Assembly (NCBI RefSeq): GCF_900142765.1
Contig: NZ_FRCB01000003.1
Span: 186,001-250,000 of the forward strand
Reading direction: 5' to 3'
Length of the DNA: 64,000 bases
DNA from: Roseovarius litoreus
GTDB taxonomy: Bacteria; Pseudomonadota; Alphaproteobacteria; Rhodobacterales; Rhodobacteraceae
Shown: piece after piece, positions 11,387 to 20,226 of the stretch
Position numbering within the stretch: position 1 is the first letter of the stretch
Layout: each line of letters starts with the position of its first letter
Notes under the pieces: model-generated
The model's input: only the letters and a program-made list of their open reading frames with translations
What the model was told of the DNA's origin: nothing
The model's database searches: none
Position numbers and translations under genes: made by a program

Positions 11387-12010
11387 ATGCGGGGGGACCA
11401 GCTTGCAGACCATGTTGTCGGGCCCAACGCGATCCTGCAGACCGCCGAGGCCCTGCGCGCCGAAGGGGGCGAGGCACTGACACGGCATGTCTTCGCCTCG
11501 GTCGGGCTGGAGCATCTGCTGGATCACCCCCCCGCCGACATGGTCGATCAGCGCTGCGCGGCGGCGCTGCATGGCGCGGTTTCCCGCCTTTTGCCTGCTC
11601 CGCGTGCCGAGGCTGTGGCGCAGGATGCCGGGGCGCGGACGGGTGCTTATATCCTTGCTCACCGCATCCCGGCCCGCGCCCAGACTATTCTGCGCCTGTT
11701 GCCTGCCGTTGTGGCGGGGCCCATTCTCTTGCGAGCCATCCGGCAGCACGCCTGGACCTTCGCGGGATCGGGCCGTGTGAGCACAGGCTCGCACGGAGGG
11801 CTGTCGCTGACCATTGCCGACAACCCATTGGCCACGCCCGGCTGCCCTTGGCATCGCGCGGTTCTCGAGACGCTTTTCAGTCGGCTCGTTGCCCCTGATA
11901 TCTCGGTCAGCGAAACCACATGCTGTGCGCGCGGCGCCGCCGCCTGCTGCTTCGTCTTTCGGCGCGGAGGTGCAGGGGCTAGTGCGCCGCAGGCGCTGGC
12001 AGGCCTGTAA
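11387..12010 (+). CDS. bchJ: BchJ, V4R-domain protein of bacteriochlorophyll synthesis
   Basis: BchJ carries the 4-vinyl-reductase (V4R) domain. It was first named a divinyl reductase, but the family is now generally seen as an auxiliary or substrate-handling protein, because true 8-vinyl reductases such as BciA are distinct. The 207-residue protein has a V4R-like C-terminal half with a cysteine cluster (ETTCCARGAAACCF, around residue 185). The position behind bchE is conserved. The end overlaps the convergent ThDP enzyme gene by 32 bases, so the photosynthesis cluster ends abruptly here. Confidence 0.9.
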   Translation: MRGDQLADHVVGPNAILQTAEALRAEGGEALTRHVFASVGLEHLLDHPPADMVDQRCAAALHGAVSRLLPAPRAEAVAQDAGARTGAYILAHRIPARAQTILRLLPAVVAGPILLRAIRQHAWTFAGSGRVSTGSHGGLSLTIADNPLATPGCPWHRAVLETLFSRLVAPDISVSETTCCARGAAACCFVFRRGGAGASAPQALAGL

Positions 12011-13568
12011 TCTCGACATTCACGCAGGCCGGTTTGCCCGAGGCAAAGGCCCGCTCCAGCGCCGGGACCAGGTCTTCGAGGCGCGTCACGTACTCGCCAT
12101 GCGCCCCAAGCCCTGCCGCCGCCAGATCATACCGCGCACCGCTCAAGTCGCAGCCGGTCAGCCGGTCCTGCCCGTAATCGCGGAGCTGGATCTGGTGCTC
12201 GGCATTCCAGCGCCGGTCATTGCCGATCACGGCGACGAAAGGCAGATCTTCCCGCGCCGCCGTCTCGAACTCCGGCAGGTGGAAGCCCGCGGTGCCATCG
12301 CCCATCAGCGCCACGATCCGTGCATCAGGACGCGCCGCGCGCGCACCGATGCCATAGGCGATGCCGGCGCCGATCGCCCCCGATGGCCCGTTGATGATCC
12401 GCCGCCCGGCGCGCAGCAGGGCTTGCGCCCATTGGCCGAACTCGCCCCCGTCACAGATCGCGATACTGTCAGGATGGTTCGAAAGCGCCTCTTGCACCGC
12501 CGCACAGAGCCCGGCCGAGGTGATCTTTCCGGCAGCGTCGGTCGCGGGCGCGGCTGGTTCTGTGCTCAGTTTCTGCAAGGCGCTGTCGCACCAAGCCTGA
12601 CGCTTTGGCAGCGCAACGGGAGCGCCGATCAGCGCTTGTGCCATGCCGTACGCATCAGCCTGTGCGCTCAACACAAGCCGGTCGCCCAGATTGCGTCTTG
12701 CACGGTCAAGTTCAGGGGCATCGGGCTGAATGCAGATCCATTGCGCATCGCCCGTTCCGAACCCCAATGTGAAATCCACCCGCTTGCCGATGACGACGAT
12801 CAGATCGCTTGCACCGAATACCTCTCGCAACCCGCCAAGCGACGGGTCGTTGAGCCCGCGAGGGCTTTCCATCGCGACGACCGGCGCGTCAACTGCGTTA
12901 CGCAGAGCCTGTGCCAGCCCCGGTGCGCGTGTGTCGTTGAGTGCAGGGCCCAACACGATCAGGGGGCGGTCGGCCTTGCTGATGGCGCTTGTGATCCGTG
13001 CAAGGGTATCCTCGGCCATCTTGTGGGGTGCCACACCGGATGACGCGCCGACAGGCTGCGCATCGGCCGTCAGGATATCCACTGGCAGCGCCATGTGAAC
13101 CGGGCCGGGACGATCCGCTGTCGCGGCGGTCAGCGCGCGCCCCAAATCCGCCTCGAGCCTGTCCACCGACATGGGCCGCAAGGACAGCCGGGTGAGCGGC
13201 GCGGTGATCGCGGTCTGGTCCATTTCCTGAAACGCGCCCCGGCCATCCTGCCCAACCGGGCTGTCACCCGAGAGAAGCAGAACCGGGGTTTCGGATTCGC
13301 TGGCCGAAAACAGCGCGCCTGCGGTATTGGCAAGCCCTCCGCCCGCCGTCACCAGCGCCACGCCGATCTTGCCGGTCACCTGGGCATAGGCCTCGGCCAT
13401 GAAAACGGCGGCGGCCTCGTGCCTTGTGTGCACGATGCGGATGCCGGCGGTCAGGCAGGCATCGAAAATCGGCATGATCTGATTGCCCGACAGGGCGAAA
13501 ATCACGTCGGTTCCGGCATCCGCCAGCGATTGCACCAAGAGATCCGCGCCTCGCATTGGTGTGCTCAT
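11979..13568 (-). CDS. ThDP-dependent acetolactate-synthase-like enzyme
   Basis: A 529-residue thiamine diphosphate enzyme of the acetolactate synthase/benzoylformate decarboxylase type. The catalytic glutamate lies in HTRHEAAAVFMAEAYA near residue 48. The Mg-ThDP motif is visible in the C-terminal domain as LMGDGTAGFH followed by IGNDRRWN. It likely decarboxylates or condenses a 2-oxo acid, but the substrate is not evident. It is not in an ilvBN setting: it is the last gene of a tctC-tctB-tctA operon, with the start overlapping the tctA stop as ATGA, so it probably acts on the imported acid or a product of it. Sulfopyruvate decarboxylase-like or oxalyl-CoA-decarboxylase-like roles cannot be excluded. 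Confidence 0.8.
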   Translation of the reverse strand: MSTPMRGADLLVQSLADAGTDVIFALSGNQIMPIFDACLTAGIRIVHTRHEAAAVFMAEAYAQVTGKIGVALVTAGGGLANTAGALFSASESETPVLLLSGDSPVGQDGRGAFQEMDQTAITAPLTRLSLRPMSVDRLEADLGRALTAATADRPGPVHMALPVDILTADAQPVGASSGVAPHKMAEDTLARITSAISKADRPLIVLGPALNDTRAPGLAQALRNAVDAPVVAMESPRGLNDPSLGGLREVFGASDLIVVIGKRVDFTLGFGTGDAQWICIQPDAPELDRARRNLGDRLVLSAQADAYGMAQALIGAPVALPKRQAWCDSALQKLSTEPAAPATDAAGKITSAGLCAAVQEALSNHPDSIAICDGGEFGQWAQALLRAGRRIINGPSGAIGAGIAYGIGARAARPDARIVALMGDGTAGFHLPEFETAAREDLPFVAVIGNDRRWNAEHQIQLRDYGQDRLTGCDLSGARYDLAAAGLGAHGEYVTRLEDLVPALERAFASGKPACVNVEITGLPAPAAH

Positions 13569-15076
13569 GATTTCGACATCTTCGACGCCGAGTGATCGCG
13601 CACCGATTTGATACCGGCACGTACGATTGCGACGACGGTAATCAGCGTTACCGACCAGAAGAACCACGTGATCGGGCCACGGAACAGCACCTTCCAGTCA
13701 CTGCCGGACATCAGCATCGACTGGCGGAAATTATCCTCCAGAAGAGGGCCCAGAATGAAGGCGATCAGGAATGGTGCGGCGGGCACATGATAGCGCATCA
13801 TCGCATAGCCGACCCACCCCATGACGAACATCACGCCGACATCAAAAATGTTGTTGTTGACCGCGAAGACACCGTAGATGCACAGGACCAGAACGGTCGG
13901 GATCAGAAGCCGCTTGGGCACATCCGCCACGTATTTGAAGCCGCGGATCGCCGCGCTTCCGACGATGAACAGGAAGACCGAGCTGACGATCAGGCCCATG
14001 AACAGCCCATAGATGATGTCCACGTTCAGCACGAACATCATCGGCCCCGGCTGCAATCCGTGGATCATGAAAGCCCCGATGATGATCGCGGTGATGACGT
14101 CGCCCGGCACGCCGAGCGCCAGCAAGGGGATCAGCGTCGCACCGGCCACGCCGTTATTCCCGGCTTCCGAGGCGGCGACGCCCTCGATTTCGCCTTTGCC
14201 GAAATTGGCTTTGTTCTTGGAACGCCGCCGCGCCTCGGAATAGCTCAGAAAGGCTGCGGGCGCCGCCCCGATACCCGGAATGGACCCAAGGAACACCCCG
14301 ATCATGCTGCCTCGAACGATCGAACGGAAACTCTTGCGATAATCGGCAAAGGTGACCCATTTGTTGCCGATCGAGCGTGTCTTGCCCAGATGCGCTGTCG
14401 GATGCCAGGCCATAGCAAGTACCTCGGGTATCGCGAAAAGGCCGATCAGAACCGCGATGAAGTTCAAGCCGCCCATCATGTTGGGATCGCCAAAGGTGAA
14501 GCGGTTCGTGCCATAGACCAGATCCAGGCCGATCGTCGCCAGCAGCAGCCCCAGAAGCGCCGACAGCGCCCCGCGCAGCAGGCTGTCACCCGACACGCCC
14601 GCGATGATCGTGAGCGAGAACAGGATCAGGGTGAAGAATTCCGGCGGGCCGAAATTCAGGGCGAAGGATGCCAGCCATCCCGCAAAGACGATCAGCGCCA
14701 TGTTCGAGATCACGTCCGCCGTGCACGAGGCCCAAAGCGCCATGCCAAGGGCGCGGCCGGCTTCGCCTTTTTCGGCCATCGGGTAGCCGTCGAGAATGGT
14801 GGCCGACGAGGCCGGTGTGCCGGGTGTCTTGATGAGAATGGCCGGGATCGACCCGCCGAAGATACCACCCTTGTAGACCCCCAGCAGAAGCAGGATGCCG
14901 GTGATCGGCTGCATCGCAAAGGTGAATGGCAGTGTCAGGGCCACAGCCATGGTGGCGGACATTCCGGGGATCGCGCCACCGATCACGCCGATGACAACGC
15001 CGCCGAAAAGGGCGAGAAAGGATTCGACATTGCCGACAAGGGCAAGTCCGGCAAGCAGGCTGTCGACAAAGCTCAT
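13565..15076 (-). CDS. tctA: Tripartite tricarboxylate transporter, large membrane subunit
   Basis: TctA is the main channel of the TTT system for di- and tricarboxylates. The 503-residue protein has about twelve membrane helices. It carries the family's glycine/proline-rich repeats GAIPGMSATMAVALTLPFTF near residue 35 and PGIGAAPAAFLSY near residue 265, which are inverted-repeat signatures of TctA. The start MSFVDSLLAG at 15076 overlaps the tctB stop. An upstream extension of the open frame runs inside tctB and is not real. Confidence 0.94.
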   Translation of the reverse strand: MSFVDSLLAGLALVGNVESFLALFGGVVIGVIGGAIPGMSATMAVALTLPFTFAMQPITGILLLLGVYKGGIFGGSIPAILIKTPGTPASSATILDGYPMAEKGEAGRALGMALWASCTADVISNMALIVFAGWLASFALNFGPPEFFTLILFSLTIIAGVSGDSLLRGALSALLGLLLATIGLDLVYGTNRFTFGDPNMMGGLNFIAVLIGLFAIPEVLAMAWHPTAHLGKTRSIGNKWVTFADYRKSFRSIVRGSMIGVFLGSIPGIGAAPAAFLSYSEARRRSKNKANFGKGEIEGVAASEAGNNGVAGATLIPLLALGVPGDVITAIIIGAFMIHGLQPGPMMFVLNVDIIYGLFMGLIVSSVFLFIVGSAAIRGFKYVADVPKRLLIPTVLVLCIYGVFAVNNNIFDVGVMFVMGWVGYAMMRYHVPAAPFLIAFILGPLLEDNFRQSMLMSGSDWKVLFRGPITWFFWSVTLITVVAIVRAGIKSVRDHSASKMSKS

Positions 15077-15564
15077 GGAAGTCTCACGATCGTGCCCTGC
15101 GGGATCGCGACCCCTGCGACATGGGCGAAAAAGGCATAGAGCACCAGCGGCACCGCAACGGCGCAGATCAGTGCTGCGATCGGATGGCGCGTCCGGACAA
15201 GGAACGCCGTTGCGGCAAAGGCCAGCATACAGGTCCAGACCATGCCAAGACGTGGCAGCAGATACATGATCACGATCATGATCGCGGCCATTCCCGCAAG
15301 ACGAACCCACGCACGGGCGGGATCCTCCGAGGCTTCGTTGAGAGGAGTCTCATCGCCGCTGTCACGCAGTCCCGCCGCGACCAGTCCAAGCCCCGCTAGC
15401 GCCGTGAACCCCGCCAAGGCATAGGGCCAGAACAGGGGCGACAGGAAGATGTTGCGTATATTGCTTGGCGCGGCCACCCATTGGGGAATGGCCACAAAAA
15501 TCAGAAACAGGGCGGCGATACATGCCCCCAGCCCCAATTGCAGTTGCATGCTTCGATTGGTCAC
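15073..15564 (-). CDS. tctB: Tripartite tricarboxylate transporter, small membrane subunit
   Basis: TctB is the small, poorly conserved four-helix partner of TctA. The 163-residue protein shows four hydrophobic segments (about 9-28, 43-64, 88-106 and 110-160, the last probably two helices). The start is GTG at 15564 behind a strong GGGAGGG ribosome site; an ATG five codons later is the alternative. It lies between tctC and tctA. A hairpin at 15591-15607 separates it from tctC. Confidence 0.9.
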   Translation of the reverse strand: MTNRSMQLQLGLGACIAALFLIFVAIPQWVAAPSNIRNIFLSPLFWPYALAGFTALAGLGLVAAGLRDSGDETPLNEASEDPARAWVRLAGMAAIMIVIMYLLPRLGMVWTCMLAFAATAFLVRTRHPIAALICAVAVPLVLYAFFAHVAGVAIPQGTIVRLP

Positions 15565-15590
15565 GTGATCCCTCCCTCAAGAAATCACGC

Positions 15591-15607
15591 CGGACCCCTG
15601 GGGCCCG
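15591..15607 (-). promoter_or_regulatory. Hairpin between tctC and tctB
   Basis: The transcript reads CGGGCCCCAGGGGTCCG, a GC-rich stem with a very short loop between the binding-protein gene and the membrane genes. No U-run follows directly. Such hairpins often let the binding protein be made in excess by mRNA stabilisation or partial termination; that role here is inference. Confidence 0.5.
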
Positions 15608-15635
15608 ACGCGAGAATTTTGCGGTCGCGCGAGCA

Positions 15636-16613
15636 TCAGCCTTCGATGCGCATGCCCAGATCGTCAACCAGTTTGCGGAACGTGTTGTATTGAGTCTCGA
15701 TGAACTCGTTTGCCTCGGCCGGGTCCATCAGTCGGATCACCGATCCGCGCTCCGTCATCTTCTGGAGGAAATCCGCGTCCTGCGTCGCGGTCGCCATCCA
15801 CTCGCCCCATTTCTGGGCAATGTCGTCCGGCAGGCCCGCAGGCCCGGCGATTCCGGTCCAGCCCACCAGCTGATGCAGCGCCGGTTTGCCCAGGTCTGCG
15901 GCGGTGGGTGCGTCAAAGCCTTCCACCGGCTCTGCCGTGGTCACCAGAATGACCTTGAGCTGTTCATTGGCCACGAAGCTCGCCAAAGCCGAGGAGTTTG
16001 TGCAGATGAACGTCGCCGTGCCGTTCAGAACCGCCGTGGCCGCAGCCCCGCCGCCCTTCAGCGGGATATGGGTGGCCTGGTTCAGCGGGTCTTCGATGCC
16101 GAATTCGCGCAGCACCATCGCCCCCGCCAGATGCAGCAGAGAGCCGACACCCGAAGAGCTGTAGGTCACGCCGCCTTCACGCACCTTGGCGATCAGATCA
16201 TCCATGTTCTCGATGCCCGACGAGGGGTTCACCGCACAGGCGACAGGATTGATCTCATAGACGGTCACAAAGCGGAAATCATCGAGCGTGTAGGGCAGGG
16301 TGGCTTTCATTGCCGGGTTCACCGAGTGTGAGCCGACGCGCGCGAAAAGCATCGTGTAGCCATCCGGAGCGGCATTCTGCACGGCAACCGATCCCGTGGC
16401 GCCCCCCGCGCCCGTGACATTGGCCATAACCAAAGGCTTGCCCACAGCCGTTCCCAGAGGCTCGGCGATGGTGCGCGCGGAAATATCCGTAGCGCCCCCG
16501 GCGCCGTAGGGAATGATCATGTTGATCGGGCGTTCGGGATATTCGGCAAGGGCGGCGCCGGCCGACAGCCCGGCCATAAGCGCGCCGGTTGTGAAGATCG
16601 TCTTGAGTTTCAT
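15636..16613 (-). CDS. tctC: Tripartite tricarboxylate transporter, periplasmic binding protein
   Basis: A Bug/TctC-type solute receptor of 325 residues. It has a clear signal peptide (MKLKTIFTTGALMAGLSAGAALA, cleavage probably after residue 23). The mature start YPERPINMIIPYGAGGATD is the typical family motif forming the first ligand loop. Family substrates include citrate, tartrate, terephthalate and other carboxylates, and the sequence does not reveal which. It heads the operon tctC-tctB-tctA-ThDP enzyme and is divergent from lysR with 144 bases between. Confidence 0.94.
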   Translation of the reverse strand: MKLKTIFTTGALMAGLSAGAALAEYPERPINMIIPYGAGGATDISARTIAEPLGTAVGKPLVMANVTGAGGATGSVAVQNAAPDGYTMLFARVGSHSVNPAMKATLPYTLDDFRFVTVYEINPVACAVNPSSGIENMDDLIAKVREGGVTYSSSGVGSLLHLAGAMVLREFGIEDPLNQATHIPLKGGGAAATAVLNGTATFICTNSSALASFVANEQLKVILVTTAEPVEGFDAPTAADLGKPALHQLVGWTGIAGPAGLPDDIAQKWGEWMATATQDADFLQKMTERGSVIRLMDPAEANEFIETQYNTFRKLVDDLGMRIEG

Positions 16614-16730
16614 TATATTCCTCCCTGATTTCTTTGGACGGCATCAATCATAGCATGGAATTCCGCGCGCCCTTGACTTCGTATATCTTTAAGGGGAGCT
16701 TAATAGAAGAAATATTCAATTACAAAAATT

Positions 16731-16745
16731 GTTAGTTTTGCTAAC
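16731..16745. promoter_or_regulatory. LysR-type operator between tctC and lysR
   Basis: GTTAGTTTTGCTAAC is a 5-5-5 perfect inverted repeat that fits the T-N11-A pattern of LysR-family boxes. It lies 12 bases before the lysR start in the AT-rich divergent gap 16614-16757. A related TTAGCTAAC occurs at 24391, before the sdh-like operon. Confidence 0.6.
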
Positions 16746-16757
16746 GGAAAAGGGCCG

Positions 16758-17672
16758 ATGTCGATCAGAATGCTGCGCACCCTGATTGCGGTGGATGAAA
16801 ACAGGACATTCAGTGCCGCGGCGGATGTCGTGCATGTCACGCATGCGGCCGTCAGCCAGCAGATGCGCGCCCTGGAAGAGGAATGGCAGGTCACCCTGTT
16901 CGACCGGTCGCGGCGCACACCGGAACTGACCCCGACGGGCCGCGCGATCGCGGCCAAGGCGCGCGATGTCGTGCGGGCCTATGACAATATCGTGCCGTCG
17001 GTCATCAGCGGCGAAAGTCTTGAGGGAGAGGTTGCGCTTGGCGCGGTGCCGACCACTCTGATCGGGCTGGCGCCCTTGGCAGTCTCTTTGCTGAAATCGG
17101 GCTATCCGAACCTTCATGTGCGGCTTTTCCCGGGATTGACCACGCATCTTCTGGCGCAGATTGAACGTGGCGCGATCGACGCGGCGATCGTGTCGCGCCC
17201 GGTGATCTTGCCGCGCGATCTTGAGTATCGCGAACTTGCGGAAGAGCCATTGCAGCTGCTTGCCTCGCAGGATGCCGAGAGCGACGATGCCGTCGAATTG
17301 CTGACCACCCGCCCCTTTATCCGCTTCAACCGCGATGCGGTGGTGGGGCGTCAAATCGAATCCTGGCTCCAGGAGCAGGGCATTCGCGTTCAGGAATCCA
17401 TGGAGCTTGAGGGTCTGGAAGCCATCTCCAGCATGGTGCTGGCCAATCTGGGCGTGTCGATCGTGCCGGAAAGCTGCGTGAAAACCTGCAATCCGCTGCC
17501 CATCAAGCGGCTGCCGCTTGGCCCCAATGCGCCCACGCGTCATTTGGGTCTGATCTTTCGCAAGGACAATCCGCGCCACCGCGTGATGACCGGGCTGGAA
17601 GCGGCCTTGCTGGAGGCTGTTCACCTTGGAGAGTTTCATCCCGGGGACAACAAGGACACCCCGAGCGCATGA
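16758..17672 (+). CDS. LysR-family transcriptional regulator
   Basis: A 304-residue LysR-type regulator. It has an N-terminal winged helix-turn-helix (RMLRTLIAVDENRTFSAAAD... through HAAVSQQMRALEEE, residues 4-40) and a C-terminal effector-binding domain. Divergent from tctCBA and leading its own operon with a TauE-type carrier and an enolase-superfamily enzyme, it most likely controls both. The inverted repeat just upstream would serve autoregulation. The stop overlaps the next start as ATGA. Confidence 0.9.
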   Translation: MSIRMLRTLIAVDENRTFSAAADVVHVTHAAVSQQMRALEEEWQVTLFDRSRRTPELTPTGRAIAAKARDVVRAYDNIVPSVISGESLEGEVALGAVPTTLIGLAPLAVSLLKSGYPNLHVRLFPGLTTHLLAQIERGAIDAAIVSRPVILPRDLEYRELAEEPLQLLASQDAESDDAVELLTTRPFIRFNRDAVVGRQIESWLQEQGIRVQESMELEGLEAISSMVLANLGVSIVPESCVKTCNPLPIKRLPLGPNAPTRHLGLIFRKDNPRHRVMTGLEAALLEAVHLGEFHPGDNKDTPSA

Positions 17673-18412
17673 CGTCGGACCAGATCGCTTTCGTCGTGGC
17701 CGGCGCTGCAGCCGGCGGATTCATCAACGGCCTTGCAGGCTTTGGCACCGCCTTGTTTGCTCTTGGCTTTTTCCTCAGCGTGATGCCGCCGCCGCAAGCT
17801 GTTGCGGTGACGGTCGTTCTGTCGGTCATCAGCGGCATCCAGGGGCTTTGGGTGGTGCGCGCCGCGATATGGGAACGCCCGCGGCGCCTGATGCGCTTCT
17901 TGTTGCCGGGGCTTTTGGGCATTCCTTTGGGGATCATCACGCTGGCGGTGATCGACGCGCGCACGCTCAAGCTGATTATTGCAGGGTTTCTGGTGCTTTA
18001 CGGCGGGTTCTTCAGCCTGCGCCGTGCCTTGCCCCGCTTCGAGAGGCCTACCCCGTTGATCGATAGCGGCGTCGGATTCCTGGGCGGAATTCTGGGGGGC
18101 GCTGCGTCGCTCTCGGGGGCGCTGCCGACCATGTGGTGCTCGATGCGGCCATGGCCCAAGGCCGAGACCCGCGCCGTGCTGCAACCTTTCAACGTCATTA
18201 TTCTTGCGGTGACCACCGCCATCCTGGCGCTGCGGGGTGCCTATGACGCCACGACGCTTTTGTTCATCGCGGTGGCGGTGCCCTCGACCATGATCGCGGC
18301 GCAGATCGGGATTGCGGTGTTCAAGCGTCTGCCCGACGATCTTTTCCGGCGTCTGCTTATCGCGATGTGTTTCCTGTCAGGTGTCATCCTGATGGCGAGG
18401 GAATTGCTATGA
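17669..18412 (+). CDS. TauE/SafE-family membrane transporter
   Basis: A 247-residue polytopic protein of the TauE/SafE family, with about seven to eight hydrophobic helices and the characteristic glycine-rich GGFINGLAGFGTALFALGFF near the start. Its internal repeat begins around residue 133 (GVGFLGGILGGAASLSGA). Family members are proposed exporters of sulfite or organosulfonates, but many are uncharacterised. It sits between lysR and the enolase-superfamily gene with ATGA overlaps at both ends. An exporter for a pathway product or a second carrier for the same substrate are both possible. Confidence 0.85.
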   Translation: MTSDQIAFVVAGAAAGGFINGLAGFGTALFALGFFLSVMPPPQAVAVTVVLSVISGIQGLWVVRAAIWERPRRLMRFLLPGLLGIPLGIITLAVIDARTLKLIIAGFLVLYGGFFSLRRALPRFERPTPLIDSGVGFLGGILGGAASLSGALPTMWCSMRPWPKAETRAVLQPFNVIILAVTTAILALRGAYDATTLLFIAVAVPSTMIAAQIGIAVFKRLPDDLFRRLLIAMCFLSGVILMARELL

Positions 18413-19545
18413 AAATCGACCGCATCACCGTGCATGTGTTCCGCGCGCCCACGCAAAAGCCTGTTGCGACATCCTTCGGGGTGATGCGCGATCGTCCGGC
18501 TGTGTTCGTCCGTCTGAGCGATGGCGAGGGCGCGCATGGCTGGGGCGAAATCTTTGCCAACTGGCCCGCTGCCGGAGCCGAGCATCGCGCCCGCCTGCTG
18601 ATGGAGGATGTCGCCGATCTGGTGCTGGGCCGTGAGGTTGAGGCGCCGGAGCAACTGTTCGATGCCCTGACCCGGCAGACCCATATCCGCGCCCTGCAAT
18701 GCGGTGAATGGGGTCCGTTCCGGCAGGTGATCGCCGGGCTGGACACGGCGATGCATGACCTTTTCGCGCGGCGCGCGGACCTTTCGCTGGCCGCGTATCT
18801 GTCTGCGGAGGCTGGCGCCTCGGTGCCGGTCTATGCCAGCGGCCTGCATGTCTCGGCGGCGGGAGAAGAGATCGCAGCGGCCCGCGCGCGCGGCATCAAG
18901 GCGTTCAAGGTCAAGGTGGGCTTCGATGCGCGGCGCGATCTTGACGATTTGGGCGCGCTGGTGGCAGGGCTGCAGCAGGGCGAAGCCCTGATGGCGGATG
19001 CCAATCAAGCCTGGTCCTTACACGAGGCCGAAGAGTTTGCCCGGCAGTCAGAGGGCCTGCACCTTGCCTGGCTCGAGGAGCCGATCCGCGCCGACAGTCC
19101 GCTTGGTGAGTGGCAAAGGCTGGCGCAAGCCTGCGCTACCCCGCTGGCTGCGGGCGAAAATATCGTGGGGTTTCAGGATTTTGCAGCCGCAATTGAAAGT
19201 GGTGCATTCACTGTGCTGCAACCCGATGTCGCCAAATGGGGCGGCGTGTCTGGCTGTCTGGCGGTGGCCCGGCAAACGGTGGCGGCGGGGCTGCGCTATT
19301 GCCCGCATTTTCTGGGTGGGGGCATCGGGCTTTTGGCCTCGGCGCATGTGCTGGCGGCGGCTGGCGGTGACGGGATGCTGGAACTCGATGCCAACGCCAA
19401 TCCGTTGCGCGATAGCTTCGTCGCTCAACACCCTGTTACTGAAGGCGCATTTCCGATTGCCGAAAGCCCCGGCCTTGGCATCGACACTCTGCCTGATGAG
19501 ATCGCGGACTTCCGTACGTTGACCTTGGACAGCGCAGGCGCTTGA
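18409..19545 (+). CDS. Mandelate racemase/muconate-lactonizing-type enolase-superfamily enzyme
   Basis: A 378-residue enolase-superfamily protein. The capping domain occupies the N-terminus and the barrel carries the usual residues: a KVKVGF lysine pair near residue 166, then metal ligands in DANQAW near 199, EEP near 226 and GEN near 250. The K-x-K motif and the C-terminal region place it in the MR/MLE group, whose members dehydrate acid sugars or racemise or epimerise acids. The exact reaction cannot be read. The start overlaps the TauE-like stop, and the upstream extension of the frame is inside that gene. It ends 12 bases before the convergent fumarase-like operon. Confidence 0.85.
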   Translation: MKIDRITVHVFRAPTQKPVATSFGVMRDRPAVFVRLSDGEGAHGWGEIFANWPAAGAEHRARLLMEDVADLVLGREVEAPEQLFDALTRQTHIRALQCGEWGPFRQVIAGLDTAMHDLFARRADLSLAAYLSAEAGASVPVYASGLHVSAAGEEIAAARARGIKAFKVKVGFDARRDLDDLGALVAGLQQGEALMADANQAWSLHEAEEFARQSEGLHLAWLEEPIRADSPLGEWQRLAQACATPLAAGENIVGFQDFAAAIESGAFTVLQPDVAKWGGVSGCLAVARQTVAAGLRYCPHFLGGGIGLLASAHVLAAAGGDGMLELDANANPLRDSFVAQHPVTEGAFPIAESPGLGIDTLPDEIADFRTLTLDSAGA

Positions 19546-19557
19546 CCGGCTTTTCCT

Positions 19558-20226
19558 TCAGCCGATCAGCTCCTCGTCGCGGTCATCCGTCTCGCCAAAC
19601 CGTTTGAGCACCGCAGGCCGGGTGCCTTCATACACGCGGGCGAGGTTTTCCGAGATCTTGGCGTTCTCACGCTCGAAGAGGCAATTGCCGTCCATGTCCG
19701 ACGCCACGATGAAGGGTCCCATGCGGTTGCATTTGATGACCCACATGGCCTGCGCAAGCCCCAGTTCCTCGTGCCAATGGACAGCCTCGACATTCTCGAC
19801 GCCGCGCCCTAGCAGCGCCCCTGTGCCATAGCCCACGGTGGACAGGTAGACCGCGCCATTGGGCACGAAATATTCCTTGTAGTCCTTCGAGGACATGCCG
19901 CCCTTGCCGATAATCAGCTTGGCGCCGGTCTTGGCGATCCATTCGGGTAGCCATTTGGCAAAGCGGAACGAGGCGGTCGCGGTGACGGCACCCATGTCGA
20001 AACTGCCATCCTCGCGGATCACCGCTGCGGGTGAGCAATGGAAATTCGCGGCACTTTGCGAAGGCAACTCCATCGGGATATTGGCCTTGTCATTGAGTGC
20101 GCGCATGTAGACGCCTTCGCGGGCCGTGTACATCAGCCCATCGAGATAGACGATATCCCCCAGCCGAAGCTGTGCGATCTCTTCGTCGGTCGGGGTGGTG
20201 CTCAGCCGGACCTCACGCGGTTTCAT
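19558..20226 (-). CDS. Class I fumarase/tartrate dehydratase-type, beta subunit
   Basis: A 222-residue protein equal to the C-terminal domain of class I fumarases or the beta chain of L(+)-tartrate dehydratase. It includes IGKGGMSSKDY near residue 116 and the YGTGALLGRGVENVEAVHW region. It adds water to a 2-enedioate together with the alpha subunit. The start MKPREVRLS at 20226 overlaps the alpha gene by 14 bases. The product could be a fumarase, mesaconase or tartrate dehydratase; sequence alone does not decide. Confidence 0.88.
   Translation of the reverse strand: MKPREVRLSTTPTDEEIAQLRLGDIVYLDGLMYTAREGVYMRALNDKANIPMELPSQSAANFHCSPAAVIREDGSFDMGAVTATASFRFAKWLPEWIAKTGAKLIIGKGGMSSKDYKEYFVPNGAVYLSTVGYGTGALLGRGVENVEAVHWHEELGLAQAMWVIKCNRMGPFIVASDMDGNCLFERENAKISENLARVYEGTRPAVLKRFGETDDRDEELIG

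Noticed and set aside
9671..12019. A 782-codon open frame on the minus strand opposite bchE and bchJ
   Set aside because: It mirrors codon structure of the high-GC genes on the other strand, has no family match, and bchE is certain.
11979..13568. Assignment of the ThDP enzyme as biosynthetic acetolactate synthase IlvB
   Set aside because: No ilvN or ilvC is adjacent, the gene is the last of a TTT transport operon, and the sequence is of the broad ALS-like type only.
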